Shown: positions 13,998 to 22,304, numbered from the stretch's first letter. The stretch: 64,000 nt of DNA from Pseudochrobactrum saccharolyticum (GCF_008801715.1 NZ_VZPG01000003.1:1-64000), one strand, 5' to 3'. Numbers and translations: made by a program. The notes: generated from the letters alone by a model not told the origin.

Positions 13998-14866
13998 GGA
14001 CGTTCGAGGAAGCAGCACTAAGCTACCTTGAACAGGGTGGCGAAGGCCGTTTTCTCCCGAAGGTGCTCAAGTTCTTTAAAGGCCGCGCTGTTGGCTCAAT
14101 TAAGCCAGCGGAAATTCGTCAGATGGCAATATCGATTTATCCGACTGGCGCACCCCGTACGCGCAACCGGCAAGCTGTTGCCCCTGCCCGGGCTGTCATC
14201 AACCACGCTCACGATCTTGGCTGGTGTGGCCACATCAAGGTCAAGCAATTTGAAGTGCAAAAATCACTCAAGCACAAACCGGTTGATCGCATGTGGCTCG
14301 ATGCATTCCTGACAGAAGCAGACAAAAGTAACCTGCATCATCTGTCTGCCCTTGTTCTTTTCATGAACCACACCGGCACCCGCGTTTCCGAGGCAATACG
14401 GCTTAAAGGCAAATACGTAGACCTTGAAAACCGCATGGTCATTTTGGAGAAAACCAAAACAGATGAATGGGAAACACGACACCTCACCGAAGAACTGGCG
14501 GTACGTATTTCAAGCCTTGGTGCGGGGGCGAATGATCGTGTATTCTCATATACAGACCCGAAGGCAGTTAACCGGCGAATGAGAGCAGTTTGCGAACGTG
14601 CCGGTATTGAACCACGCAGCACACATTCCGCAGGTAGGCACTCTTTCGGAACGAATGTTATGGCGGCCGGAGCACGCGTAAAGGATGCTATGGAAGCAGG
14701 CGGCTGGAAGTCAGCCAAGCTATTCATGGAAACCTATGTGCACAGTCATGAAGGCGGCAAACGTGTTGCAGCTTTGTTAAATGATGAAAATTCACCAACT
14801 GGCACGATTTTGACAAGCACACCCAAACCGTCACGGCGAAGGTTCGGAAAACAAAAGGAAAAATGA
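13823..14866 (+). CDS. int: Tyrosine recombinase integrase of prophage 1
   Basis: A 347-aa phage integrase. The N-terminal domain covers about residues 1-150; the catalytic domain shows TGTRVSEAI (Arg near 187), THSAGRHSFGT (R272-H273; the His sits one residue off the usual H-x-x-R spacing) and the nucleophile in ETYVH (Tyr near 305). Start is GTG at 13823 inside xis. The stop lies only 19 bases before the tRNA-Thr 3' fragment that forms the attachment site, so it integrates at the tRNA gene. Expected to catalyse insertion and, with Xis, excision. Confidence 0.92.
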   Translation: MSGLKLEHKNGIWHVTGTVAGKRIRKSLGTRDKATAEELKAQYEAKLWKRHTYGEEAVRTFEEAALSYLEQGGEGRFLPKVLKFFKGRAVGSIKPAEIRQMAISIYPTGAPRTRNRQAVAPARAVINHAHDLGWCGHIKVKQFEVQKSLKHKPVDRMWLDAFLTEADKSNLHHLSALVLFMNHTGTRVSEAIRLKGKYVDLENRMVILEKTKTDEWETRHLTEELAVRISSLGAGANDRVFSYTDPKAVNRRMRAVCERAGIEPRSTHSAGRHSFGTNVMAAGARVKDAMEAGGWKSAKLFMETYVHSHEGGKRVAALLNDENSPTGTILTSTPKPSRRRFGKQKEK

Positions 14867-14884
14867 CTGTCGGCTGCGTCTCTT

Positions 14885-14927
14885 GGTAATGGAGAGGTCG
14901 AGAGTTCAATCCTCTCTCGCAGCACCA
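14885..14927 (+). repeat. Attachment site: 3' part of tRNA-Thr(GGU) between the two elements
   Basis: From about 14885 the sequence matches the anticodon loop (TTGGTAA), variable region, T-arm (GAGAG-TTCAATC-CTCTC), acceptor 3' strand and encoded CCA of an alphaproteobacterial tRNA-Thr(GGU). The D-arm and a proper 5' acceptor are missing, so it is a fragment, not a gene. The last 23 bases (14905-14927) recur exactly at 27656-27678. It is the junction of prophage 1 and element 2. Confidence 0.8.
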
Positions 14928-14986
14928 TTCTATCTCGTTGAATGTGCTTATCTTCTTGAAAGACAACACCTTTTGGACGGCCTCTT

Positions 14987-15007
14987 GGTACACAGAGGTG
15001 GTACACA
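14987..15007 (+). repeat. Candidate integrase arm-binding repeats, left end of element 2
   Basis: GGTACACAGAG at 14987-14997 and GGTACACA at 15000-15007, the second touching the integrase start codon. The 11-base word recurs at 27586-27596. Both full copies are separated from their 23-bp att core by exactly 59 bases, on opposite sides. Confidence 0.5.
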
Positions 15008-16779
15008 TGGGTTTGCCTATGCCTTCTCCTTACAAGCATCCTAAGACCGGCGTCTATTATCTCAGACAACGGGTCCCCGCTGATTTGAAGGATAAGGCGA
15101 GGGGCAGGATTGTCGCCCTTCCAATAAGCGGAACACTCAAAAGCTTCACAGTGGGCGATGGCGTTAAGGCTTCTCTTGAGACGAAAGACCCGACAGAAGC
15201 CAAAGCGCGTCACCGTGACGCCGACGCGGCGCTGTCGAAGTTCTGGGAGGCAATGCGGAACGGGCCGCTCAGCCTGACCCAGAAGGAAGTCGCGGAACGC
15301 GCAGGGCTAGTCTACAAATTCTTTGCTGACACATTCGAAGACGATGCGGAGGTCCCTGAACTCTGGGAGCGGTCGCAGCGTATAAACGCGACTGTACTTA
15401 AGAAAGCGAAGCTAGGGAAACGCCCGACTTACCCCCTGACTGTGACCCAGCGTGACATTCTGGAACCGCGTTTCGGCGGCTTTGTGGATAAGCTGCTGAT
15501 TGATACCGGAGAGCAAGTTTACCAAGAAAGCCGTGATAAGCTTCTGGTAGCCGTTGCTGAAGCCTTACAACAATCGACAGGCACCATACTGAAACGTGCG
15601 GACGGCGATTATTCGCCTGATGCGATACGCCAGCGTTACCCGGAATATGTGCCTATAGAAAAGCCACAGACTGCGCCGAGAAAGACTGAGGAACGGAGCG
15701 GTGCGAAGCTAGACCTATACAACCTCCTCGACCACAAATTTAAAAACAAGGGCAAGGCCAAGACCCACCGCGATTACCGCAGCGAGATTGACAAATTCGT
15801 GAAGTTCATCGGCCATAGTGACGCTGAGCGGATAACCAAAGCCAATGTTCGGGAGTGGAGAGACGCGTTAATTGCTCAGGGGCTTTCCCTCAAGACCATT
15901 AACGACAAGCGGCTCACTGCCATTAAAGCAGTGCTCGCCCACGGCGTTGCAGAGTTCAGTCTAACCCAGAATGTTGCTGATGGCATTCGGGATAAGCGAC
16001 AGCAAGCCGCGCCGAATGGGTCCAAGGGGTATTCACTCGAACAGGCTAAGACGATCCTACAGGCCACATTTGGGGGGGCCAGTAAGGAACTTGACCCGCA
16101 TTACCAAAGGGCTGTCTTTTGGGTGCCGTGGATTTGCGCCTACACCGGCCTACGCGTGAGTGAGATTACACAGCTTCAGGGCAAGAATGTCCGGGACGAG
16201 GACGGCCACCCGATCTTTGTTATCACTCCGGAGGATGGCAGCACAAAGAGCGGAAAGGCATGGACGACAGGCATTCACCCGCATCTGATCGAAATGGGCA
16301 TTCTGGACATGTTCAAGGCTGTGGGGGACGGCCCTGCCTTCTATCGAGCCTACCCGTCTGGAACGGACCTGCAGAAGATATCGGGAAAGCACCGGGCCAA
16401 GGAGAGCGCTTCCCGCGTGGGCGATTGGGTGACAGCCACGCTAGGCGAGACGGCCCCGGGAGGGAGGCCTAATCACGCTTGGCGACACACCTTTACGACT
16501 GTCACGCGGCCTGCCGATTTAAATAAAGAAGCGCGTGACTACATGCTCGGTAGCCGATCAACGACTGATGCGCGAGAAGCTTATGGCGATTGGCCCCCGA
16601 GTGTAGTTTGTCGGGAGATCGAGAAGGTTCCTCGCTTCAACGTGAAGGAAACAGAGTATCGGCCCACGCTGAAGGTTATGAAGCCGAAGCCGATAAGTGA
16701 GAGCCAAGCGCAGCTAAAGAAGACCAAATCAGGCAAACTGGTACTTTCACCGCGTCCCCCTATTAGAGAACATTCTTAG
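15007..16779 (+). CDS. Large tyrosine integrase of element 2
   Basis: A 590-aa recombinase. The N-terminus (PYKHPKTGVYYLRQRVPADL) is a DUF6538-type motif of large Rhizobiales island integrases; the SAM-like core-binding domain lies near residues 240-340; the catalytic domain shows TGLRVSEITQL (Arg), HAWRHTFTT (H-x-x-R) and AYGDW (Tyr). I start at ATG 15007 with AGAGGTGG upstream; a frame from 14938 would add 23 residues. It starts 80 bases from the att core and points into element 2. Clearly distinct from the 347-aa phage integrase next door. Confidence 0.9.
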   Translation: MGLPMPSPYKHPKTGVYYLRQRVPADLKDKARGRIVALPISGTLKSFTVGDGVKASLETKDPTEAKARHRDADAALSKFWEAMRNGPLSLTQKEVAERAGLVYKFFADTFEDDAEVPELWERSQRINATVLKKAKLGKRPTYPLTVTQRDILEPRFGGFVDKLLIDTGEQVYQESRDKLLVAVAEALQQSTGTILKRADGDYSPDAIRQRYPEYVPIEKPQTAPRKTEERSGAKLDLYNLLDHKFKNKGKAKTHRDYRSEIDKFVKFIGHSDAERITKANVREWRDALIAQGLSLKTINDKRLTAIKAVLAHGVAEFSLTQNVADGIRDKRQQAAPNGSKGYSLEQAKTILQATFGGASKELDPHYQRAVFWVPWICAYTGLRVSEITQLQGKNVRDEDGHPIFVITPEDGSTKSGKAWTTGIHPHLIEMGILDMFKAVGDGPAFYRAYPSGTDLQKISGKHRAKESASRVGDWVTATLGETAPGGRPNHAWRHTFTTVTRPADLNKEARDYMLGSRSTTDAREAYGDWPPSVVCREIEKVPRFNVKETEYRPTLKVMKPKPISESQAQLKKTKSGKLVLSPRPPIREHS

Positions 16780-16907
16780 GACACGCTCACTGTCCCCGTA
16801 TCGGCTATAAGAAGGAAGCAATCCAAAGATACAAGTGAAGCATTTGCGACGGTTTAAAAGATAAAATAGGGAGATGAGCAATCTCCCTAGGTTTTGCAAA
16901 GATGCGC

Positions 16908-18023
16908 TCAGTTGTTTCCGATAAGAACTGGAAGGAAATCACCTGACGATAGTTGATTTAACTCTTCCCAACTTATACGTGCTTCTTGAAAGCCGAAAGC
17001 GTAGGGTAAAATATCATAAGGACTAAAATTTATCGTAATGCCTGCTTCGTTAAAACTAAACTGAGCTAACAAAGCCCATACGCTTTCGATGTCATTTTTA
17101 ATGTGCTCGGGAAAGCTGAGCAAGAAAGCATCAGTGTCAATCTCTTCATTTTCTTCTGTAATTTTTTTCTCACAGAGACTGAAAAGTTTTCTGGCGGTTT
17201 CATCATTTCCACGGAGGACGTCTTGTATGGTGATCTCACCCAAGTTTTCTGAAAAGTTGAAGGTCTTCACGTAATGGTTAGGGTGAGCCGCACCTTGGAA
17301 ATGAAAACTAGCTACAACAATCAACGAAACAAATTCATCTTTCCGAAAGAACTCGTTCGCGCTGTACTCCCAAAAAGATCGTAACTCAGGGTTCTCGTTT
17401 ATGTCATCTTCTTCCATAAACTTTCTATTCGAAAAGTAGGCTCCCAGAGCATCACTCTCAATAGTGGAGTTTATTAGCTTCCATATTGCAGAGGAGCCGC
17501 TATATTGTATATATTTACCCTCATAGGAGGCTCTATCAGTTTTTTCAATTATTTCCGCGCTGAAAGATACTATCTCATTATTCATAATTATTACACCTTT
17601 TCCAATATCTTTTATATGACCCCTCTGAAGAGATGCCTTATCAATAGATTTTCTTAATTCGTCCCGCCAGTTCCCCTTTTCATATTCAATATAGTGAAAT
17701 TTTAGCAGTTCCGCAGGGAGTGAAGATGCATCAAGTTTCAAGAATATTGCAAACAAACGACCGAATGGTTGGTCCTCGTTCAACAAAAGAGTATATTTGA
17801 TTTCACGCAGAACGACACCTTTACGCTCTAATATCTCCCGCGAACATAAATGTATTATTAGGTCGGCGCTTGCTTGAGCCGACTTTCGTTCCCCATCCCA
17901 GTCGTCTCCGCCTACCAGAGCTTCTTTATCAAACCAGACCTCGTGCCCTAATGTTGCTAGGTAAACGGCTACCTCTTTAGCCGTATTATAATGTTCGTTT
18001 GGATAACCTAGAAAAATCTTCAT
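16908..18023 (-). CDS. TIR domain fused to RsiV-like DUF3298 domain (candidate defence protein)
   Basis: A 371-aa soluble protein without signal peptide or membrane helix. Residues 1-128 are a TIR_2-type domain: strand MKIFLGYP, box VWFDKEALVGGDDW, strand DLIIHLCSREIL and GVVLREIKYTLL, with E74 as candidate NADase glutamate. Residues about 150-355 match the RsiV/PdaC C-terminal family (DUF4163-DUF3298): ASFHFQGAAHPNHYVKTFNF, ITIQDVLRG, and FSPYDILPYAFGFQEARISW. DUF3298 of Bacillus RsiV binds lysozyme. The gene is AT-rich relative to its neighbours and sits on the opposite strand beside the integrase, a normal cargo position. Inference: a sensor-effector that triggers NAD loss when the DUF3298 part binds a phage product. 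Confidence 0.8.
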   Translation of the reverse strand: MKIFLGYPNEHYNTAKEVAVYLATLGHEVWFDKEALVGGDDWDGERKSAQASADLIIHLCSREILERKGVVLREIKYTLLLNEDQPFGRLFAIFLKLDASSLPAELLKFHYIEYEKGNWRDELRKSIDKASLQRGHIKDIGKGVIIMNNEIVSFSAEIIEKTDRASYEGKYIQYSGSSAIWKLINSTIESDALGAYFSNRKFMEEDDINENPELRSFWEYSANEFFRKDEFVSLIVVASFHFQGAAHPNHYVKTFNFSENLGEITIQDVLRGNDETARKLFSLCEKKITEENEEIDTDAFLLSFPEHIKNDIESVWALLAQFSFNEAGITINFSPYDILPYAFGFQEARISWEELNQLSSGDFLPVLIGNN

Positions 18024-18283
18024 ACAACACCCCTGTCACACAAGGTATCTTTGACGTGTCGTATTTCTTAATCAAGGGGGTGACCAAAGAAACACGTGAA
18101 TAGCCTGCATGTTAGGCAATCGGTTAGGTCTATTGGAGCAAGCGCAATGGAGTAAACGATAGAAGAAGGTATCCTGCGGTATTTCCTCCTAGCTTAAATC
18201 GGCCACTTGGCTCAGGTGCCAATTAAGGCGTCTGTTAAGTCGGCTGCTACGACGAAGCCTCTTGCTCCCAAAATACTTATTAT

Positions 18284-18353
18284 AAAATCTGAACGGCCAA
18301 TCTGAGATAGATGATTAGGGCAGTCCCCCTGTGGACACCTTCGATCATCCTAA
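18284..18353 (+). repeat. Imperfect direct repeat, copy 1
   Basis: About 70 bases beginning AAAATCTGAACGGCCAATCT recur with about 10 differences at 19449-19520. Copies lie upstream and downstream of the SH3-domain gene. The interval 18024-18473 holds no other gene; a partial match to the 25-bp repeat family (GAATAGCCTGC) lies near 18098. Confidence 0.7.
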
Positions 18354-18473
18354 ATGTGCTGGACGCGTTCAAATGTTGTTCAGGCGTACCGTCATCACCA
18401 AAGCGACTTTCTTCTTTATGGACACAGCCTCAAATTTCCGCTTAGCTTTATTAGGGCAATTGCGGGGGATGAT

Positions 18474-19331
18474 ATGATTTGGCGGGTTAGACGTTCGATA
18501 AAGATCGCGCCGGGGATACGGATTAATCTCAATAAGAAGAGTACGAGTGTTCGAATTGGCCCCCGAGGTCTCGGGCATACAATTAGCTCTACGGGAAAGC
18601 GAACAACGACTGTCGGCATCCCCGGCTCAGGTCTTTCGTATTCTGAAACGACAACGCCGAAGAAAAGACGTGCAGCGAGTGATATGAAAAAACTCGCGAT
18701 CATTCCAGATGGCACACCGCCTCCACCGAAGCCAAAGCCGTCTATTTTTCAGGGTATTCTTACTATCGCTTTTCTACTATTCGGCGTTTCCTTCTGCGCC
18801 TCTCAGTTTAATACTTCTACCGATAATTCCGCCGATAGCAACGCAACTGTTGCACATAGCGCTGCCAAACCCGAGAAACCGCTCGGACTAATTCAGGCAC
18901 CCGCTAATGCATCAACGCCAGACGCCATAAGTGCTCGTGGTGATCAGTCACCAAAAGTCACAGAGGTTATGTTTGCAAAATCACGCGCAAATATCCGTAC
19001 CATGCCGGGAACAGCATCCAAGATTGTCAAGACTATAGATATTGGTACGTCAGTAACAGTTCTTGAACGGCAAGATGGATGGGTAAATGTATCCCATTCG
19101 ACCGAGGTTGGCTGGATAGTCGAGCGTTTACTATCAGATCAGCGACCTGCTTCTATAGCAAGAAACGCCCAGCCAAGCAGGACCACTACAAAGGCACCAG
19201 CAAGCAGCTTAGTAAGACCGAGTGCACCGAAACGATCGAATAATGGATACCAGCGTGGACCTCGCGGCGGTTGTTACTACTACACGGCTAGCGGCAATAA
19301 GCGGTACGTTGACCGTAATCTCTGCAATTGA
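18474..19331 (+). CDS. DUF4236-SH3b protein with C-terminal PBCV-type adaptor motif
   Basis: A 285-aa protein. N-terminal 55 residues are DUF4236 (IWRVRRSIKIAPGIRINLNK, then SVRIGPRGLGHTISSTGKRT). A single membrane helix lies near residues 88-105 (IFQGILTIAFLLFGVSF). A bacterial SH3 domain follows near 165-220 (SRANIRTMPGTASKIVKTID ... GWVNVS ... GWIVERLL), then a Ser/Thr/Pro linker, ending with RGPRGGCYYYTASGNKRYVD, a basic adaptor motif. Start chosen at ATG 18474 after GCGGGGGA. The SH3b part probably faces the periplasm and binds cell wall. Flanked by 70-bp repeats, so it may be a separate cassette. Confidence 0.75.
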   Translation: MIWRVRRSIKIAPGIRINLNKKSTSVRIGPRGLGHTISSTGKRTTTVGIPGSGLSYSETTTPKKRRAASDMKKLAIIPDGTPPPPKPKPSIFQGILTIAFLLFGVSFCASQFNTSTDNSADSNATVAHSAAKPEKPLGLIQAPANASTPDAISARGDQSPKVTEVMFAKSRANIRTMPGTASKIVKTIDIGTSVTVLERQDGWVNVSHSTEVGWIVERLLSDQRPASIARNAQPSRTTTKAPASSLVRPSAPKRSNNGYQRGPRGGCYYYTASGNKRYVDRNLCN

Positions 19332-19448
19332 AGCGGTTGACACATTGATTAAGGAACCAAGTTCAAACTCCTGAGGTCACGGTGTCGTGAACCACTATCG
19401 GCTGTTTCTATCCCGATTAGGAATGCCACCGCGCAAATGTTCATTACA

Positions 19449-19520
19449 AAAATCTGAGCGGCCAATCTGAGATAGATGATTAGCGCGGTCCCCCCGTGTA
19501 CCCCCTCGATCACCCTAATC
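19449..19520 (+). repeat. Imperfect direct repeat, copy 2
   Basis: Matches 18284-18353 in the same orientation, sharing AAAATCTGA-CGGCCAATCT, AGATAGATGATTAG and GTCCCCC blocks and the TCGATCA-CCTAA end. With copy 1 it brackets the DUF4236-SH3b gene. Confidence 0.7.
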
Positions 19521-19634
19521 GTAGGCCATTGAGCGGTCTGATGTGCGCACATGCGCGTTTCCTATGGTGTACGATAGGTCAGAGCCAGACAAGACAGAAC
19601 GGCTAACCTGAGGTGTCCACGGCAGGGGCGGGGT

Positions 19635-19692
19635 GGATAGGTTGCCCAGTGGCAGTACCATACCAATCAATAGGGCCTACAGTGGCAGTGTC
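19635..19692 (+). repeat. 25-bp iterated repeats, copies A and B
   Basis: Copy A at 19635-19659 and copy B at 19668-19692 fit the consensus NAATAG-SYTRC-NYAGTGG-CAGYACC. Both are on the plus strand upstream of the resolvase gene. Three further copies lie at 20594-20882. Confidence 0.6.
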
Positions 19693-19747
19693 ACGACCGA
19701 CAGCGGATACAGTGCGAGAAGTGAGGCAGCGCGTCTGTCGCCTTAAT

Positions 19748-19865
19748 AGTCCAACAGGGCTTGATCGTGCTGGACTGCTCCAAATGTCGTCCCGAAAGTC
19801 CAATTAGAATAGGTATTGACTTTATGGATTGCCTGTCCGATAAGTCTATAACGCTATTTGGACTT
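19748..19865. promoter_or_regulatory. Candidate res site of the serine recombinase
   Basis: Two inverted repeats share the half-site AGTCCA: AGTCCAACA/TGCTGGACT (19748-19756, 19768-19776) and AAGTCCAA/TTGGACTT (19796-19803, 19858-19865). They lie directly upstream of the serine recombinase, where Tn3-type resolvases bind two or three dimer sites and also repress their own gene. A possible -35/-10 lies in the same stretch (TTGACT near 19816). Confidence 0.5.
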
Positions 19866-19879
19866 AAGGGAACTCTCGG

Positions 19880-20494
19880 ATGAACTCGACACACACCACT
19901 ACGGCTTCCTACAGGGGCCAGCTTGTAGGATACGCACGTACCTCGACCACAGACCAGAAGGCAGGGCTGGCGGCTCAGGAACGCGACCTACACGCGGCAG
20001 GATGCGACCGCATATTCAGTGAACAGACCTCAGCCAAGGATGCTAAGCGGCCTGAACTTCAACGCGCCCTTGATCATTTGCGAGAAGGTGACACGTTCAT
20101 TGTCACTAAGCTGGACCGTCTGGCGCGTTCTGTTGCCGACTTGGTGGATATTACGTCTAAGCTGAACAGCAAGGGCGTGGCGCTCCGAATTCTTGCCATG
20201 AACCTCGATACAGCGACACCCACGGGTAAGCTTATGCTGAACCTATTGGGTTCCATAGCGGAGTTCGAGCGTGAACTTATGCTGGAACGCCAGCGTGAAG
20301 GCATTGCAGCCGCTAAAGCAGAAGGCAAATACAAGGGACGCGTACCTACAGCACAGCGTCAAGCTGACGAAATTATCCGGCTGAAGGATGAAGGTAAGAC
20401 CGTAGCTGAGATCATGGCACAAACCGGGGCAGGCCGCTCAAGCGTATTTAACATCCTTAAGGAAGCCGGAAAGACACGCGAAAGGGGCGGTTGA
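19880..20494 (+). CDS. Serine recombinase (resolvase/invertase family)
   Basis: A 204-aa Tn3-type resolvase. The catalytic domain shows LVGYARTSTTDQKAGLAAQ with the nucleophilic Ser, KLDRLARSVADL with conserved Arg residues, and GSIAEFERELMLERQREGI at the E-helix; the C-terminal HTH is near residues 160-195 (EIIRLKDEGKTVAEIMAQTG). Full-length. The preceding 130 bases hold inverted repeats that may be its res site. In a mobile element it may resolve dimers or invert DNA; no transposase is nearby. Confidence 0.92.
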   Translation: MNSTHTTTASYRGQLVGYARTSTTDQKAGLAAQERDLHAAGCDRIFSEQTSAKDAKRPELQRALDHLREGDTFIVTKLDRLARSVADLVDITSKLNSKGVALRILAMNLDTATPTGKLMLNLLGSIAEFERELMLERQREGIAAAKAEGKYKGRVPTAQRQADEIIRLKDEGKTVAEIMAQTGAGRSSVFNILKEAGKTRERGG

Positions 20495-20593
20495 GGGGCT
20501 TTTCGAGGATGTCTGGAGATTGAGGCGAAGCTCTGATCAAGAAAGACTACTGACGTTTGCCAGCTAATGGGCCGCAGAAGGAGTAACCCGCTC

Positions 20594-20882
20594 GAATAGC
20601 CTGCCTAGTAACAGCACCGTCCAGCTGTCCCACTCGGAATGTTCTCCTGTCCATTCTCAGCCGTTTGACCAGTTCAGACAGCACAACGGCGAATAGGGTG
20701 ATCAGGAGCAGGATATGCCCAAAAGTCCTCAGTTACCAAAAGTAACCATAATAGGTTACGCAGTGGCAGCACCTCGTCCGAATACCCACCCTAATAGCAG
20801 TATACTCGTGTTCGTTTCCATTCGAAGGCGACGGGCCCCTCAGTCGGAGCTTCAGTCGAATAGCCTGCACAGTGGCAGTACA
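20594..20882 (+). repeat. 25-bp iterated repeats, copies C, D and E
   Basis: Copies at 20594-20618, 20749-20773 and 20858-20882, all on the plus strand, e.g. GAATAGCCTGCACAGTGG at copy E. Degenerate partial copies occur near 20691 and 20790. The 599-base gap 20495-21093 between the resolvase and the ParB-domain gene holds these repeats and no gene I believe in. Confidence 0.6.
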
Positions 20883-21093
20883 GACATAGCTCACCACGTA
20901 GTGGCAACATTTCGACAATCGGGGCAACAGCAGCAGCAGTCACCGAACCAAGCTGCGACCATTAACGCCGTTTTGCCCCCGCAATGTTGGGACGTATGGC
21001 CCTTAATCGGTGTCCGTAGGACAAAACGCGATACGCCAGTCAGACACCTCAACACCAACTTAAACAACATCCTCAGACAACAAAGGAATAACC

Positions 21094-21855
21094 ATGAGAG
21101 AACCTCAGGGAACGCGGCTGCTTGCCATACGGCTAGACAGCGTGGTCCTCAATCCATCGACCCAGATCAGAGAGAAGAGCATTAATCCCGAGGTCGTTAA
21201 GAATTATCGGGAGGCCATGCGTCAGGAAACTCAGTTCCCTCCCATCACGGTCGTTCCTGTTGACCCTACAGACGACAGCAGGGGCTTCATCTTGATCGAC
21301 GGCTGGCACAGGTTCAGGGCCATGCAGGAACTCGGGATCGATTACACAGACGCCAATGTCATTATTGAAGCGGACCCTAACAGATACCAATGGCTTGCCG
21401 CTCAGGGCAACCGTACCCACGGCCTGAGCCTGACACGCAAGGACAAGCGAAGGGTGTTCAGAGCGTATGTGAAGGCGGGTGAACACCGAACAGGGAAGAT
21501 AGGCAAGGCAAAAGTTAAGTCGGCAAGACAAATGGCGAAGGAACTCCAAGGGATCGTCAGTCACCGTCGATTGCCTGATTGGATGCAGCAGGACTTCCCC
21601 AGCGTGTACAAACTCATGAGTGAACCCGATGCCACAAATGACGAACCAGAGCAGCCATTTGGGAAAGCCCAGCGAGAAAAAGCACGGGCTAGGGAAATTA
21701 TGATCCACGCAGGAGAGGTGAAATCGGCATTTTATTCGCTCACGGATATGGAACTCAGAAGCCAGATTAGGCAGCGCTACAGCTTCCTTCAGTTGGAAAG
21801 GCTAGAGCGCCCCGAGAGTGCTGTCCAAAAGGACTACGACAACGACGATTTCTAA
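21094..21855 (+). CDS. ParB/Srx N-terminal domain protein
   Basis: A 253-aa protein. Residues 10-100 form a ParB N-terminal fold: SVVLNPSTQIREKSINPEVV, PPITVVPV and GFILIDGWHRFRAMQELGID (the CTPase/nuclease-like box). A following helical part near 110-165 could be the HTH. In phages and mobile elements such proteins may partition DNA, regulate genes or nick DNA. The iterated repeats just upstream are candidate binding sites. No ParA partner is seen in the element, so plasmid-type partition is less likely. Confidence 0.8.
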   Translation: MREPQGTRLLAIRLDSVVLNPSTQIREKSINPEVVKNYREAMRQETQFPPITVVPVDPTDDSRGFILIDGWHRFRAMQELGIDYTDANVIIEADPNRYQWLAAQGNRTHGLSLTRKDKRRVFRAYVKAGEHRTGKIGKAKVKSARQMAKELQGIVSHRRLPDWMQQDFPSVYKLMSEPDATNDEPEQPFGKAQREKARAREIMIHAGEVKSAFYSLTDMELRSQIRQRYSFLQLERLERPESAVQKDYDNDDF

Positions 21856-21902
21856 CAAATTCAATAGGTTAGATAGAATGGTGTGAAATTTCACATCTCC
21901 GG

Positions 21903-21941
21903 GGGGCCAGTGGGGCCCCGAAACCCCTGTCCCGCAAGGGG
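21903..21941 (+). other. Two tandem GC-rich hairpins after the ParB-domain gene
   Basis: GGGGCC/GGCCCC (21903-21919, 5-base loop) and CCCCT/AGGGG (21924-21941, 8-base loop) follow the stop by 48 bases, preceded by the palindrome GTGAAATTTCAC. No T-run follows. They may be a terminator of the kind used by phage RNA polymerases or an mRNA processing or stability element. Confidence 0.4.
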
Positions 21942-21995
21942 GCAGCGCCAAATTACCTCAAAACAAACAATATGAAACAGGAAGAGAATTGAAGC

Positions 21996-22274
21996 ATGTA
22001 TATGAGAAACCGAACACTTCTTCCAGCTACGCCCGAACGAAATTTCCAGATGACGGCTAAGGAGCGCAGGGAGGAAATATGGCGGCTTATTCGCTCAGGC
22101 CTCGGTAGCCAGGACGATCAAGCACGGGCGACTGGCTTCACCGTGTCCCGCGTATGTGATTATCGCAGACTGTGGAAGTTCATCTTAAGAGAACACCCAG
22201 CGATTGCCGACGGTGTGACATGCGAGGAAGCCCTGAGCCTAGCCAAAGAGCAAGGCGTTAAGACCAAGCGATAA
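21996..22274 (+). CDS. Hypothetical small protein with possible HTH
   Basis: A 92-aa basic protein. QARATGFTVSRVCDYRRLWK could form a recognition helix. AGGAAGAG lies about 10 bases upstream of the first ATG; ATGs at 22002 and 22050 are alternatives. Followed after 30 bases by RNase HI, with which it may be co-transcribed. Not recognised. Confidence 0.5.
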   Translation: MYMRNRTLLPATPERNFQMTAKERREEIWRLIRSGLGSQDDQARATGFTVSRVCDYRRLWKFILREHPAIADGVTCEEALSLAKEQGVKTKR

Positions 22275-22304
22275 AATAGAAGAACAGATAACTAATTGGA
22301 AAGA

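Noticed and set aside
14873-14927. A complete minimal tRNA beginning GCTGCG
   Set aside because: The first six bases can pair with the acceptor 3' strand, but at 55 bases there is no D-arm and the anticodon stem is broken; a tRNA 3' fragment at an att site explains it better.
16908-18023. TIR protein as part of a Thoeris-type two-gene system
   Set aside because: No ThsA-like SIR2/SLOG or other effector gene is adjacent; neighbours are the integrase and the SH3b protein, so a single-protein system is more likely.
20715-21185. 156-codon frame between resolvase and ParB-domain gene
   Set aside because: It runs through the iterated repeats, has biased composition (Gln, Asn, Pro, Arg) without domain pattern and overlaps the real 21094 gene by 92 bases.
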